From NCBI RefSeq assembly GCF_000975265.2, contig NZ_CP083405.1, positions 2,728,001-2,792,000 of the forward strand: a stretch of 64,000 nucleotides of DNA. The letters are read 5' to 3'. The notes under the pieces are model-generated. The model had not been told where the DNA came from. It did no database searches and saw only the letters and a list, made by a program, of their open reading frames with translations. The first letter of the stretch is position 1. Every line of letters starts with the position of its first letter. Source of the stretch: Mycobacterium lepromatosis (GTDB taxonomy: Bacteria > Actinomycetota > Actinomycetes > Mycobacteriales > Mycobacteriaceae). A program made the position numbers and the translations under genes. Of this stretch, positions 29,705-39,031 are shown one piece after another.

Positions 29705-30904
29705 TCAGTATCTATTGAGCTGAGGTATACTGCCCGCCTTGCGCCGACGCTCCCAGCGGCGCAGTGCCTCCCGACAGGGTGACTCGACCAACGCGTAGCT
29801 GACGGCGGCGATCGCGAAACCGAAGATTAGTGTTAGCACCAACACCAGGGGCATCCGGCCGGTGAAAGGGAAGACGCCGATCACTGGGAACACCATAGCC
29901 AGCGCAGCAAGATGCCACACGAACATGCCATAGGACCAGCGGCCCAACGTCACCATGCCGGGGCTACCCAGTATGCGGTGCGGCGTCTCGGGCCGGTCCA
30001 GGACCAACGGCGCCACCAACGCGAAGGCCATCAAGGAGCCCATCGCCGTCTTCACCGCGAATTGCATGGCAGTGGCCGGCACCAGCCCCTCAGGACCAGC
30101 TAGTGGGGAAACCGCCACCAAGTAGGCCAACAGAGTCGCAACGGCCATAGTCAAGCGGTAACGCGCTAACCGATGCGGCAACCCGATGCGGCTATACGAC
30201 CACTCCGCCAGCAACATGCCCGCCGCAAACCAGGAGAAAAATGCCGGCGGCCAGGTCAGCGGATTGACGCCCGATCCAGTGTGCACCGGCACCCAGCCCC
30301 AGGCCCAACTGATCACCACGGCGGCGGCTATCACCGGTACCCGGGCACGAACCGAGATGCTACGGGTCAACAACGCTAGGATGGGCAACGCCAGGTAGAA
30401 GCTGACTTCGACGGACAAGCTCCACATCTGGGTCAGGCCGCTGGTCAAGGTGAGCGGAACGTAGATCTGGGTGAGCGTCAGGTTTGCCAACCATACGATC
30501 AGGCTGGCGTGATCGGCGTTGGGCAACAGGGATAGAATCACGACAACCGCCACCAGATAAGCTGGCATGATGCGTACCACCCGTGATCGCAGGTAATGGC
30601 AGGTGCCTAGTCGCTCATTCTTGGTTCCCGGTTCTCTAGCCGCCGCTGCGTGTCCACGCCACAACAGAAATCCCGACAACGCAAAGAACACCGCCACCGC
30701 GAGATCGAAACGTCCTAAGAGTCGACCCATAATGCCGCTGGAGTGCCCCGTCTGAAAAGCGACATGGGTAACGACCACACCGATAGCCGCGCATGCGCGC
30801 ATACCTTCCACAGCGGGCAAAAAGCTGCGGACCCCACCCACCTGGTGGACATCGGTCACGATCACAGTTTGCCTAAGGCGCGTTGCACTACGAATCAGGT
30901 ACAT
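29705..30904 (-). CDS. tmaT: Trehalose monomycolate acetyltransferase TmaT-like, acyltransferase family 3 (399 aa)
   Basis: An integral membrane acyltransferase-3 protein. The orthologue (Rv0228) acetylates trehalose monomycolate before its export by MmpL3. Seen: FLPAVEGMRACAAIGVVVTH, whose His47 is the conserved active residue of the family; FALSGFLLWRG; SRVVRIMPAY; QMWSLSVEVSFYLALPILAL; and about ten membrane helices. ATG 30904 has GGAG eight to ten bases upstream, so I keep it. A GTG at 30859 would also fit the shorter N-terminus I recall for M. tuberculosis. It is divergent from the Rv0227c-like gene, with 158 bases between them. All family motifs are present. Confidence 0.88.
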   Translation of the reverse strand: MYLIRSATRLRQTVIVTDVHQVGGVRSFLPAVEGMRACAAIGVVVTHVAFQTGHSSGIMGRLLGRFDLAVAVFFALSGFLLWRGHAAAAREPGTKNERLGTCHYLRSRVVRIMPAYLVAVVVILSLLPNADHASLIVWLANLTLTQIYVPLTLTSGLTQMWSLSVEVSFYLALPILALLTRSISVRARVPVIAAAVVISWAWGWVPVHTGSGVNPLTWPPAFFSWFAAGMLLAEWSYSRIGLPHRLARYRLTMAVATLLAYLVAVSPLAGPEGLVPATAMQFAVKTAMGSLMAFALVAPLVLDRPETPHRILGSPGMVTLGRWSYGMFVWHLAALAMVFPVIGVFPFTGRMPLVLVLTLIFGFAIAAVSYALVESPCREALRRWERRRKAGSIPQLNRY

Positions 30905-31062
30905 CCTGATAGCTCCAAATTGCCCGGATAAACGCCGATAGGTGCGTAGGTAAAGGCCTGAATTCTGCTGTTAGGGTCAAAAAGGTTTTGCCTCGCTGCT
31001 TGGTCAGGTCGGAGCGGGTCGCGACCAACGAGTCCAGGGACCAGAAGGAGGATCACAGCAAC
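30905..31062. promoter_or_regulatory. Divergent promoter region between tmaT and the Rv0227c-like gene
   Basis: These 158 bases separate two divergent envelope genes and must hold both promoters. The rightward ribosome site AAGGAGG is at 31045-31051. No operator repeat is evident. Confidence 0.5.
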
Positions 31063-32337
31063 GTGAACCGAGCAGTCATTTTGCGGTTCACCGCATGCGG
31101 GATCATCGGGCTCGGCGCCGCCTTTTTGATCGCCGCATTGCTGCTGTCGACATATACCAGCAGCAGAATAACCAAAATCCCGCTTGATATCGACGCAACA
31201 TTGGTTAGTGACGGCAACGGAACCGCGCTTGATTTGGGCTCTTTGTCCGGTGAACACATCATCGTCAACCAAAATGTGCCGCTAGTGTCCCAACAGCAAA
31301 TCACCGTTGAGTCACCGGCCAACGCTGACGTGGTCACGTTTCAGGTCGGTGCCTCGATTCGGCGCACCGATAAGCAAAAGGACACCGGACTACTGCTGGC
31401 CATCGTCGACACCGTCACACTCAACCGCAAAACAGCGATGGCTGTTTCGGACGACACACACACCGGCGGCTTCGTCCAAAAGCCGCGCGGATTCACTGAC
31501 GAGAACCCACCTACCGCCATCCCGCTGCGGCACGACGGATTGTCCTACCGATTCCCCTTCCACACCGAGAAAAAGACGTACCCTTACTTCGATCCGGTAG
31601 CGCAGAAGGTGTTTGACGTTAATTACCAAAACCAAGAAGACATCAACGGTTTAACCACCTATCGCTTCACACAGAATGTCGGCTATGATGCCGACGGCAA
31701 GCTGGTGGCCCCAGTAACCTACCCGTCACTGTACGCTAGCGATGAGGACGGCAAAGTCACCACCACCGCGGCGATATGGGGCTTGCCCGGTGATCCGGCG
31801 GAGCAGATCACTATGATCCGCTACTACGCCGCGCAGCGCACATTCTGGGTGGATCCGGTGTCAGGCACCATCGTCAAGGAAACCGAGCACGTGAACCACT
31901 ACTTTGCCCGCAACGCACTAAAGCCAGAGGTGGCGTTGGCCGATTACAAGGTCACTTCCACCGAAGAGACCATCGAATCTCAGGTCGACTCAGCCCGTGA
32001 CGAACGGGACCGGCTGGCGCTATGGTCGCGGGTGTTGCCGATCACGTTCACCGCGGTCGGCTTGATCACATTGATAAGTGGTGGATTGCTCGCATCTTTC
32101 AGCCTGCGGACCGAGAGCACGCTAACCGAGCCCGGTCTGGGCCGGGCAAACCGCGACACCTTCGGCCGCTACCGCATCGAGGAACCAGTGCCTGGCGCTG
32201 AAGCCGAGACCGAGAAACTACCCACCCAACGACCTAAACTGCGTGATTCGAACACACCCAGCGTCAGTGCGCCCCGACGACGTTCGAGCGAGTCGTCACC
32301 ACACAATTCAGGACCGGCCGACCCGGGCCACCCCTAA
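31063..32337 (+). CDS. DUF3068 envelope protein, Rv0227c-like (LmcA-type, 424 aa)
   Basis: A protein with an N-terminal membrane helix (CGIIGLGAAFLIAALLLSTY), a large extracytoplasmic beta-rich domain and a second helix near residue 330 (VLPITFTAVGLITLISGGLL), then a polar Arg/Pro/Ser-rich cytosolic tail. The DUF3068 family is needed for lipomannan maturation and lipoarabinomannan synthesis in corynebacteria and mycobacteria. GTG 31063 has AAGGAGG 11 bases upstream; the frame is open from 30988 but that part lacks a ribosome site. Downstream the Rv0226c-like gene follows in the same direction, with a cluster of envelope genes beyond it. Function beyond the LM/LAM link is not visible from sequence. 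Confidence 0.88.
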   Translation: MNRAVILRFTACGIIGLGAAFLIAALLLSTYTSSRITKIPLDIDATLVSDGNGTALDLGSLSGEHIIVNQNVPLVSQQQITVESPANADVVTFQVGASIRRTDKQKDTGLLLAIVDTVTLNRKTAMAVSDDTHTGGFVQKPRGFTDENPPTAIPLRHDGLSYRFPFHTEKKTYPYFDPVAQKVFDVNYQNQEDINGLTTYRFTQNVGYDADGKLVAPVTYPSLYASDEDGKVTTTAAIWGLPGDPAEQITMIRYYAAQRTFWVDPVSGTIVKETEHVNHYFARNALKPEVALADYKVTSTEETIESQVDSARDERDRLALWSRVLPITFTAVGLITLISGGLLASFSLRTESTLTEPGLGRANRDTFGRYRIEEPVPGAEAETEKLPTQRPKLRDSNTPSVSAPRRRSSESSPHNSGPADPGHP

Positions 32338-32473
32338 ACGGGAGTAACTCGGCAACGATGCGGGCCAAAATGATCCCAAGGTATAAAGTACCTCCTGCGT
32401 GCGGGGAAACCAGGCAATCAGCGCATCGCTCGGCGGCTGGGTCGTGGGGGTGAGTGGAGTGTGCCGCCGGTCC

Positions 32474-34234
32474 ATGCGCTGGTCTCGGCCCAGCTACGCG
32501 TTGGCGATAGCGCTATTAGTGGTTGGCCCGCTAATACGTCCCGGCTACCTGCTGCTGCGCGACGCGGTGTCCACACCCCGGTCCTATCTGTCCGATGCTG
32601 CCCTGGGATTGACGTCTGCACCGCGAGCTACGCCGCAAGATTTCGCGGTGGCAATGGCCTCGTATCTTGTCGACGGCGGGGTCGTGGTGAAGTCGGCACT
32701 CGTCTTGGGGCTATGGCTGGCTGGATGGGGTGCGGCTCGACTGGTAGCGACGGCGCTGCCCTCGGCGGGTGTGGCTGGCCAGTTTGTCGCGAGCACGCTT
32801 GCGGTCTGGAATCCCTATGTAGCCGAGCGGCTGCTACAGGGCCATTGGAGCCTGCTGGTCGGCTACGGGTGCCTGCCCTGGGTTGCCGAAGCAATGCTAA
32901 TACTGCGATCAGCCGACAATGCAAGCCGGCCGGGTTTGCTGGGGTTTTTCCCGCTGGCTTGCTGGATCGCGCTGGCCGGGCTGACGCCGACCGGATTGAT
33001 GCTCGCCGCGACAGTGGCCCTGACCTGTGTGATTGTCCCAGCCGAGGGTCCTGGCGAGCCCAGGCCACGTTGGCTGTGCGCCGCAGCGACATTGAGCAGT
33101 GCGTTAGGGGCAGCGCTACCCTGGTTGACAGCTTCGGCAGTGGGCACGTCTTTGACCGCCCATAAGGCAGCGAACACGCTCGGTGTTACGGTGTTTTCAC
33201 CTCGCGCCGAGCCTGGTCTAGGCACACTTGCCAGCCTGGCCAGCCTCGGCGGGATCTGGAATGGTGCGGCCGTACCTACTTCGCGGACAACACTTTTCGC
33301 ATTGCTATCGGCTGCGTTACTGCTTGCGGTGGTGGCTGCGGGATTACCGGTAGCGGTGCGACGTCCAGCAGTAATGCCGTTGCTGGGGCTGGCAGCGGTG
33401 TCGGTAGCGGCACCCGCCGCTTTGGCAAGCGGTCCGGGACTAGACGTGCTAAGAGCAGTAGTCGATGCCGCGCCCGGCCTCGGAATACTGCGCGACGGGC
33501 AGAAGTGGGTGGCGCTAGCGGTGCCGGGATACGCACTTGCGGGGGCCGGCGCAGTGGTGACGCTAGGACGCTGGCTCGGACCGTCAAGGCCCCTAAGTTC
33601 CACAATAACGGCGTTGGCGTGCTGCCTAGCATTGATTCTGGCGCTGCCAGACCTACCCTGGGGCGTGTGGGGCAAGGTTCAGCCGGTGCATTACCCGCCC
33701 GGATGGGCGACCGTAGCGGCGACAATCAACGACCGAGGCGAAGGCCCAGGGCGGGTAGCAGTACTGCCCGCCGGAACCATGCGACGCTTCTCGTGGTCCG
33801 GGGCCGCGCCGGTGCTCGATCCACTGCCCCGCTGGGTTCGCAACGACGTGCTGACCACCGGTGATCTGATCATTTCCGGAGTAATGGTTGCTGGCGAAGG
33901 TAATCATGCTCGGGCAGCACAAGATTTGCTTCTGTCCGGGCCGAATCCTTCCGCCTTAACTGCGGCCGGAGTGGAATGGCTGGTTGTCGAATCGGACACC
34001 GCAGGTGACATGGGTGCGTCTGCGCGCACCCTCGCCGCGCTGCCCCCAGCCTACCGTGACGACGCGATCGCACTTTATCGGATCAGCGGTAGCAAAGCGG
34101 GGATAGCTTCTTCCCACCGCCGAGCGTTACTGATTGCCGCACATCTGACGTGGATGGCAATGCTGGTCATGGGCGCTGTTGGCATGCAGGTTACTCGTTA
34201 CGCTCACTTCCGCGGCACGTCAAGCGCAGCTTGA
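32474..34234 (+). CDS. GT-C-like integral membrane protein, Rv0226c-like (about 586 aa)
   Basis: A protein with about twelve membrane helices. Near the N-terminus RPGYLLLRDAVSTPRSYLSD forms an outer loop with conserved acidic residues, as in GT-C polyprenol-phosphate-sugar glycosyltransferases. A soluble C-terminal part (VAVLPAGTMRRFSWSGAAPV onward) precedes a last helix. I use ATG 32474 (MRWSRPSYALAI) because the family begins there. The frame is open back to GTG 32399, which would add 25 residues, and a GTG at 32459 is another choice. It lies between the DUF3068 gene and a GT4 glycosyltransferase, so a role in LM/LAM or arabinogalactan building is likely, but the substrate is unknown. Confidence 0.85.
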   Translation: MRWSRPSYALAIALLVVGPLIRPGYLLLRDAVSTPRSYLSDAALGLTSAPRATPQDFAVAMASYLVDGGVVVKSALVLGLWLAGWGAARLVATALPSAGVAGQFVASTLAVWNPYVAERLLQGHWSLLVGYGCLPWVAEAMLILRSADNASRPGLLGFFPLACWIALAGLTPTGLMLAATVALTCVIVPAEGPGEPRPRWLCAAATLSSALGAALPWLTASAVGTSLTAHKAANTLGVTVFSPRAEPGLGTLASLASLGGIWNGAAVPTSRTTLFALLSAALLLAVVAAGLPVAVRRPAVMPLLGLAAVSVAAPAALASGPGLDVLRAVVDAAPGLGILRDGQKWVALAVPGYALAGAGAVVTLGRWLGPSRPLSSTITALACCLALILALPDLPWGVWGKVQPVHYPPGWATVAATINDRGEGPGRVAVLPAGTMRRFSWSGAAPVLDPLPRWVRNDVLTTGDLIISGVMVAGEGNHARAAQDLLLSGPNPSALTAAGVEWLVVESDTAGDMGASARTLAALPPAYRDDAIALYRISGSKAGIASSHRRALLIAAHLTWMAMLVMGAVGMQVTRYAHFRGTSSAA

Positions 34235-34516
34235 CAATCACGACGATCGCAACGGTTAAACTTAACTTCGGTGCTCGTTTCTAAGGCCACTCTACTGAGG
34301 AAGTGGCCAATTCGTTGCAGAGTCGGCGGAGTTAAGTCTGTGATAGCTACGTCGGGCTGTGCATCAACGTGTTCTATGCCCAACACTTACCATCAAGACG
34401 CCAACGATCCCAGAGTGAGCAACGATGGCCGACGAAGCGCCTTTAGGCGCCTTGTCGTTAATCGCAGCCATCGACTACCACTGGATAGTGGGGCTTCGGG
34501 ATTGGGGTTCGATCTA
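34235..34516. other. End-to-end intergenic region
   Basis: This lies between two converging genes. No coding frame is recognised. The hairpin at 34517-34558 ends the region. Confidence 0.45.
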
Positions 34517-34558
34517 CGGCAGTTGAGTACCTTATATAGGTAAGGTACTCAACTGCCG
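34517..34558. terminator. Perfect 18-bp hairpin between converging genes
   Basis: The arms CGGCAGTTGAGTACCTTA (34517-34534) and TAAGGTACTCAACTGCCG (34541-34558) flank TATAGG. It lies 46 bases past the stop of the leftward Rv0225-like gene and 283 bases past that of the rightward Rv0226c-like gene. A bidirectional terminator is the simplest reading, though the stem is unusually long and not GC-rich. Confidence 0.6.
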
Positions 34559-34603
34559 CACTAAGTACGGCGCATCAACAAGTCGGCACGGGCGCTCTTC
34601 GCG

Positions 34604-35788
34604 TCACACACCAACTGAGACTACGCCGGTGATGTAGTCGCCGGCTTGCACCGCTTCCAACACCGTACGCATCGCGCCAGCGCTTTGCCGCCAGGAAAAC
34701 TCGAGGCTACGCGCCTGCGCCTTGGCGCCAAGTTGATCACGCAACACGGGATCAGTCAATAGCTCCTCGAGCCGATCCACCAGATCCGCACGGTTATCCA
34801 CCAATATCCCGGTCACGCCGTCGATGATCGAATCGGTCAGCCCCCCGGAAGACCGATAGCCAATAGTGGGCACGTTGTGCTGGGCCGCCTCCACCACCGC
34901 TAAACCCCATCCCTCCTTCCGCGAAGGCAGGAGATGTAGCCAAGAGCTTTGCAACACATGGTGCTTGGTCACGTCATCGACATGTCCATGGAAAGTCACC
35001 GCATCGGAAATCCCGAGTCGACGCGCATGATCGACGAGACGCTGACGCCACCACCCGCCACCAACGATATCAAGATGCAAACCCGGTATCCCCAAGCGTC
35101 GCCGCAGATCCGCGAAGGCCTCCAGCGCATCTTCAATCTGCTTGTGCGGCACCAGCCGCGACAACACAACCACTCGCGGCGCAGCACCGCGGGTGCCGGA
35201 CAACGATTGCGCCGGCGCCTCATCGAGACCGTTGCGCACCACAGCGATCCGCTCGTGATCCACACCAAGAGCAACCAGATCGCGGGCCGACGGCAACGAC
35301 ACCGTCAAGTATTGATTGCGCCGGTGCAACCGCGGTGACAACGTTGACTCGACATACCAGCCGAGCCGACCGATCACCGGCCCGGCCACCGGCCACTGCT
35401 CACGGTGGCAATGGTGTACCAACACCACCACCCGGCTGCCATACAAAAGCCGGGCCAGGAATGGCCAACCATTTTGGGTATCGACAACCACATCAGGGCG
35501 CACCCGCCGCAGTGGTCCAAGCCCGAAACGAGCCGCAGCCATCGCCAGCAATGCCCACGGGTACACCGAGTAGCGCCCACCGGAGCGGCTAATAAGCACA
35601 CCGTCGACCACTTCACGCCGTGACGCACCCGGATAACGTGCAGTGCGCAGTGTTACGGAGATACCCGATGCGGCCAGCTGTGCACCGATGCGCTGCAAGT
35701 AGGTTTCGCTACCACCCCCCTGTGGGTGACCAATGTCGCGCCAGCACAGCAACAATACCGAACCCAGATCACGTCGCGCAGCAGACAT
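34604..35788 (-). CDS. GT4-family glycosyltransferase, Rv0225-like (394 aa)
   Basis: A cytosolic GT-B glycosyltransferase. The N-terminal domain has the GGGSETYLQRIGAQLA acceptor loop and VLVHHCHREQWP. The C-terminal domain has VVVLSRLVPHKQIEDALEAF and DIVGGGWWRQRLVDHARRLG with TFHGHVDD. The nucleotide-sugar signature PSRKEGWGLAVVEAAQHNVP contains the E-x7-E-like pair of GT4. ATG 35788 matches the family start (MSAARRDLG). It is convergent with the Rv0226c-like gene and divergent from the Rv0224c-like methyltransferase, 79 bases apart. The context of membrane glycosyltransferase and LM/LAM genes suggests a lipid-linked sugar acceptor; the exact donor and acceptor are not known to me. Confidence 0.88.
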   Translation of the reverse strand: MSAARRDLGSVLLLCWRDIGHPQGGGSETYLQRIGAQLAASGISVTLRTARYPGASRREVVDGVLISRSGGRYSVYPWALLAMAAARFGLGPLRRVRPDVVVDTQNGWPFLARLLYGSRVVVLVHHCHREQWPVAGPVIGRLGWYVESTLSPRLHRRNQYLTVSLPSARDLVALGVDHERIAVVRNGLDEAPAQSLSGTRGAAPRVVVLSRLVPHKQIEDALEAFADLRRRLGIPGLHLDIVGGGWWRQRLVDHARRLGISDAVTFHGHVDDVTKHHVLQSSWLHLLPSRKEGWGLAVVEAAQHNVPTIGYRSSGGLTDSIIDGVTGILVDNRADLVDRLEELLTDPVLRDQLGAKAQARSLEFSWRQSAGAMRTVLEAVQAGDYITGVVSVGV

Positions 35789-35867
35789 CGACCGCCAGCC
35801 TAGCTAGCATGCGGCCCAGCGTCACGCTCACGTTGGACAGACGGAAGCCAGCCGTAAGGTGTGACCG

Positions 35868-36647
35868 GTGGCCATCGCCCCTCATTTCACTGACGTGTTC
35901 GCGCAGCGGGCAACACTGACCCGTTCGCTGCAGCTGCTGTCAGCATTTCGCTACGAGCAGCCGGATCCAGCCCGTTTCTACCGGGCATTGGCAGCCGATA
36001 CAGTGGCTATGGTCGGTGATCTTTGGCTGGCTACACACGGTACACCCCCGGTTGGCCGCACACTACTCGACGTCGGTGGTGGGCCCGGATATTTCGGAGC
36101 AGCGTTCGCCGACGTCGGCGTCCGATACATCTGTGTCGAACCGGACCCAAGAAAGATGGAAGCGGCGGGACCGGCTTGGGTACCGAAAGTAGGCGCGTTC
36201 GTCCGAGCTTCGGGTATGACATTACCCTTTGCCGATGACGCTGTAGACATTTGTTTGTCGTCTAATGTCGCCGAACACGTACCGCGGCCCTGGCAGCTGG
36301 GCAACGAAATGCTGCGGGTGACCAAGCCGGGCGGCCTAGTCGTGTTGTCCTACACCGTTTGGCTGGGCCCGTTCGGCGGGCACGAGATGGGCATAACACA
36401 CTACCTGGGCGGTGCCCGTGCCGCCGCTAGGTATGTTCGCAAACACGGTCATCGGGCAAAGAACGACTACGGGTCGTCATTGTTTGCGGTGTCAGCGGCC
36501 GATGGCCTGAATTGGGCTGCCAGCACCGGGGTCACGGTTGCCGCATTTCCTCGCTACCACCCGCGATGGGCCTGGTGGCTGACATCGGTGCCGATGCTGC
36601 GTGAGTTCACGGTGAGCAATCTGGTGCTAGTTCTGCGGCCACGATAG
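35868..36647 (+). CDS. SAM-dependent methyltransferase, Rv0224c-like (259 aa)
   Basis: A class I methyltransferase. Motif I is LLDVGGGPGYF (Asp68 to Gly74 loop), motif II is the acidic CVEPDP ending strand beta-2, then GMTLPFADDAVDICLSSNVA and EHVPRPWQ (UbiE/type-11 pattern) and MLRVTKPGGLVVLSY. GTG 35868 is preceded by AAGGTG. The C-terminal part contains YHPRWAWWLTSVPMLREFTV, a segment that could associate with the membrane. It is divergent from the GT4 gene. The methyl acceptor is unknown; its neighbours suggest a glycolipid or polysaccharide precursor. It is the last intact gene before 6 kb of decayed DNA. Confidence 0.88.
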   Translation: MAIAPHFTDVFAQRATLTRSLQLLSAFRYEQPDPARFYRALAADTVAMVGDLWLATHGTPPVGRTLLDVGGGPGYFGAAFADVGVRYICVEPDPRKMEAAGPAWVPKVGAFVRASGMTLPFADDAVDICLSSNVAEHVPRPWQLGNEMLRVTKPGGLVVLSYTVWLGPFGGHEMGITHYLGGARAAARYVRKHGHRAKNDYGSSLFAVSAADGLNWAASTGVTVAAFPRYHPRWAWWLTSVPMLREFTVSNLVLVLRPR

Positions 36648-36724
36648 GCCGATGACATCAGTTTACTTAAACATGTTCTCTGTGCGCTTCGGCTTGGGTA
36701 GGGGTCTTGGGTAGGGGTGGCGCT

Positions 36725-38064
36725 ATGGCCTCCAGCCACAAGACAGAGTACGACCAACTCATCATCGACTGAATCTGGACGTAACCGTCGACCTCCCGCA
36801 TCATCCAAGTTTACTGCCCGGCCACCGGTGCGTATGTGGGCAAAGTGCCGATGGCAGCTCCCAGCCGACGTTAACACCGCAGTCGCCGCGGCTCGCGCGG
36901 CATTCGACCGCAGTCCCTGGCACTTGACGGCGCCGGAGCTAGGCACGACCGCTAATCGCTGCAGCGGTCTAAGGTGATGAAGGCCTGTTCACCACGCTGC
37001 TGGCAGCTGAGACTAGTCAGCCGCACACCATCATCGAGACGATGCATTGGATGGGTTAGAGTAAAGCGAGGAACTGCTTTGCCAGCGCTGCAGACAAGGT
37101 CGAGTGGACCGAGATTCCACAACGGCTCGTACGGGCAGACCATCGTTAGCCGGTGAACCGGTTGGGTAGTAAGCGCGATCGTCGCATGGAACATGCCGGT
37201 GTTCCTAACGGTCCACAAGCTGGGACCGACGCTGCTGACCAGCTGCATAATGGTACTCAAGCCGACCACCGAAATCCCTTTTTGATCGCAAAAGCTTTAG
37301 CCGAAGATCTCGCTCCGGCGGACCTATCTGAGGGTGTGCTCTCGGTGGTGCCGGGCGGCGTCGCAACCGGACAGGCCCTGACGTCGAACCCGGATATTGA
37401 CATGTTTACCTTCACCAGCAAGTTCGGCCGTCGGGAAGGCGGTCGACAAATAGGCTGCTGACCTACTCAAGCCGTACACCGTGGAGCTCGGCGAAAGTCG
37501 GCGGCCATCATCCTCGAGGAAGTCTACCTGGCCACCGCCTTCCGATGTTGGTATTCTCTGAGGTGATGAACGCTGGGCAAGGCTGTGTGAATCAGGTCCG
37601 GCATCCTGACCCCACGTTCCCGATACGACGAAACGCTTGTCTGCGATCTAGGAGCACAGCGCAATCATCGCCACGGGCATCGGGAAGGTGGGTTCGGCTG
37701 ATGTGCAGTGGTGGCCACTGCGGTGTCGGCAACAGGGTCTTCCTGCAGCTCAAGGTATTCGACGACGTCGACAACAAGATAACGATCGCCCAGGAGGAAA
37801 TCGTTAGGCAAGTGCTGAGCATCATCGGTTATGCCGCCGAGTAGGAAGCGATCACCAACGACTCGGTGTAGAAGCTAGCCTGCGATGTTGTAGACTACTA
37901 GTACCCTTCGGGTACGGAATCAATTGGTACGCTTTCGATCCCAGCGCCCCATTTGTCGGCTACAAAAACTCCGGAACCGGGCGTGAGAACGGGACCGAAG
38001 GAATCTAGCACGTCATTCAACATAAAGAGCGTGCTGGTGCCGATGGGCTACACGATCAGCTATA
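36725..38064 (+). pseudogene. Aldehyde dehydrogenase (Rv0223c-like), pseudogene
   Basis: Collinear ALDH pieces: TEYDQLIID and CPATGAYVGKVPMAAP near 36750-36860, TIIETMHWMG near 37030, SYGQTIVSR near 37120-37150, LSEGVLSVVPGGVATGQALT with SNPDIDMFTFTSKFG near 37325-37420, VFSEVMNAGQGCVNQ (nucleophile Cys block) near 37550, VFDDVDNKITIAQEEI near 37750, GINWYAFDPSAPFVGYKNSG near 37920-37975, and a tail KSVLVPMGYTIS. Stops and frameshifts occur throughout, and one long internal stretch after about 37620 is deleted. A GTACCC-TTC-GGGTAC hairpin is near 37900. Position after the methyltransferase agrees with M. tuberculosis. Confidence 0.85.
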
Positions 38065-38114
38065 GAGCCATAACAGTTTTAAGAACCGAGGTGATTTGTG
38101 AGACGCCATGGCTC

Positions 38115-38610
38115 TTAGTTGAAGTCCAAGGCCTCAATAGTAACGATCGGCCCTTGATACGTCATACGTCGAGCGGTTCGCACCACCGATGCAGTACACC
38201 GTGTTACCGACCGTTGTACCCACCCACTATCCGCCGCGCCGTAGCTGACGCTCGGTGTCGGCATACCCCTAACAACTTGATCCATGCCACCGGATTGTGA
38301 AATCGAACCGTTCAAACACCGTGGAGACCCTGTCAGTGGAGAGGCACCTCCCGCCGATCGTGTATCCGTAGGTGCCATCCGACACCACAGCCAGGTGCTC
38401 GTGAGGGTAAGCATGTCTGCCGGGGCCTTCCACGAGCTGCCGTCGCACCTCTATCTGCGGGGCACAGCTTTTTGGCGTTCTACCCACCGACTATCACGAG
38501 TTTGCCACCAATGCACCAGCCGTGCACCGACGCGACAGTGGCCGTACAGCAATCAACGACGGCGTTGAACACGGCCCACGCCATATCCCACACCCTGGTG
38601 TGTAGTGCTT
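38115..38610 (-). pseudogene. Kelch-repeat beta-propeller protein, C-terminal remnant
   Basis: Leftward peptides are typical Kelch blades: GGKLVIVGG, then YPHEHLAVVSDGTYGYTIGG followed by STDRVSTVFERFDF, then MPTPSVSYGAA, and VGNTVYCIGGAN with GPIVTIEALDFN just before the end. Each has the double-glycine strand and the following polar loop. They are in changing frames, so the gene is dead. The upstream part and any signal peptide are missing. I know of no Kelch gene at the matching place near Rv0223c in M. tuberculosis. Confidence 0.62.
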
Positions 38611-38639
38611 CGGGTAAAGAACGCCATTTCGCCGCGGGC

Positions 38640-39031
38640 TAGACCCCGCACGGAGCAAGGCCAGCGCTTAGGACACCGAGGTCACCCACAGCTTGGCCCT
38701 CACAACCAAGATGATCAGCAGACCCAGCACCACATGCAGGCCTTGGGGTCAGCCGGTGCAACCAGGACGTACCGGTGAAGTCTGGCAGCCGCAGCCAGCC
38801 TTCACCGGGGACCACCTGGCCACGCTGCGGCGCATAGACAATATAGGACAGCAGCCCAGTAATGATTGGGATCGGCAACGCGCAGCGCACCAAAAAGACC
38901 GATGTCACCCATAGCCCCCCGTAGGGGGTTCCGAAAAAGCCCAACAAACTAGGGCGGCCGCTACCCCAGTGGTGTGAACCCCGTTGCTGGCTATCAGTAT
39001 AGAAAACGCCACAACTTGACTGGAAAGCCAT
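38640..39031 (-). pseudogene. Membrane domain remnant, possibly Rv0218-like (cytochrome b561-type)
   Basis: A leftward frame from 39031 gives GLWVTSVFLVRCALPIPIIT, GLLSYIVYAPQ, WLRLPDFTGTSWLHRLT and, one base shifted, QGLHVVLGLLIILVVRAKLW. These hydrophobic helices with TQGLHV and short loops resemble the N-terminal membrane part of the molybdopterin-type oxidoreductase Rv0218. At least one frameshift is needed. The identification is tentative. Confidence 0.4.

Noticed and set aside
30988..31062. Upstream extension of the DUF3068 protein
   Set aside because: The hydrophobic signal helix and the ribosome site both place the start at GTG 31063.
32863..33675. A 270-codon leftward frame inside the Rv0226c-like gene
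   Set aside because: It is antisense to a conserved membrane protein, with Pro/Ala/Arg-rich content caused by high GC.
38590..38680. Enoyl-CoA hydratase fragment suggested by VHGWCIGG
   Set aside because: The string fits a hydratase motif, but the following GGKLVIVGG and later blades fit a Kelch repeat better.
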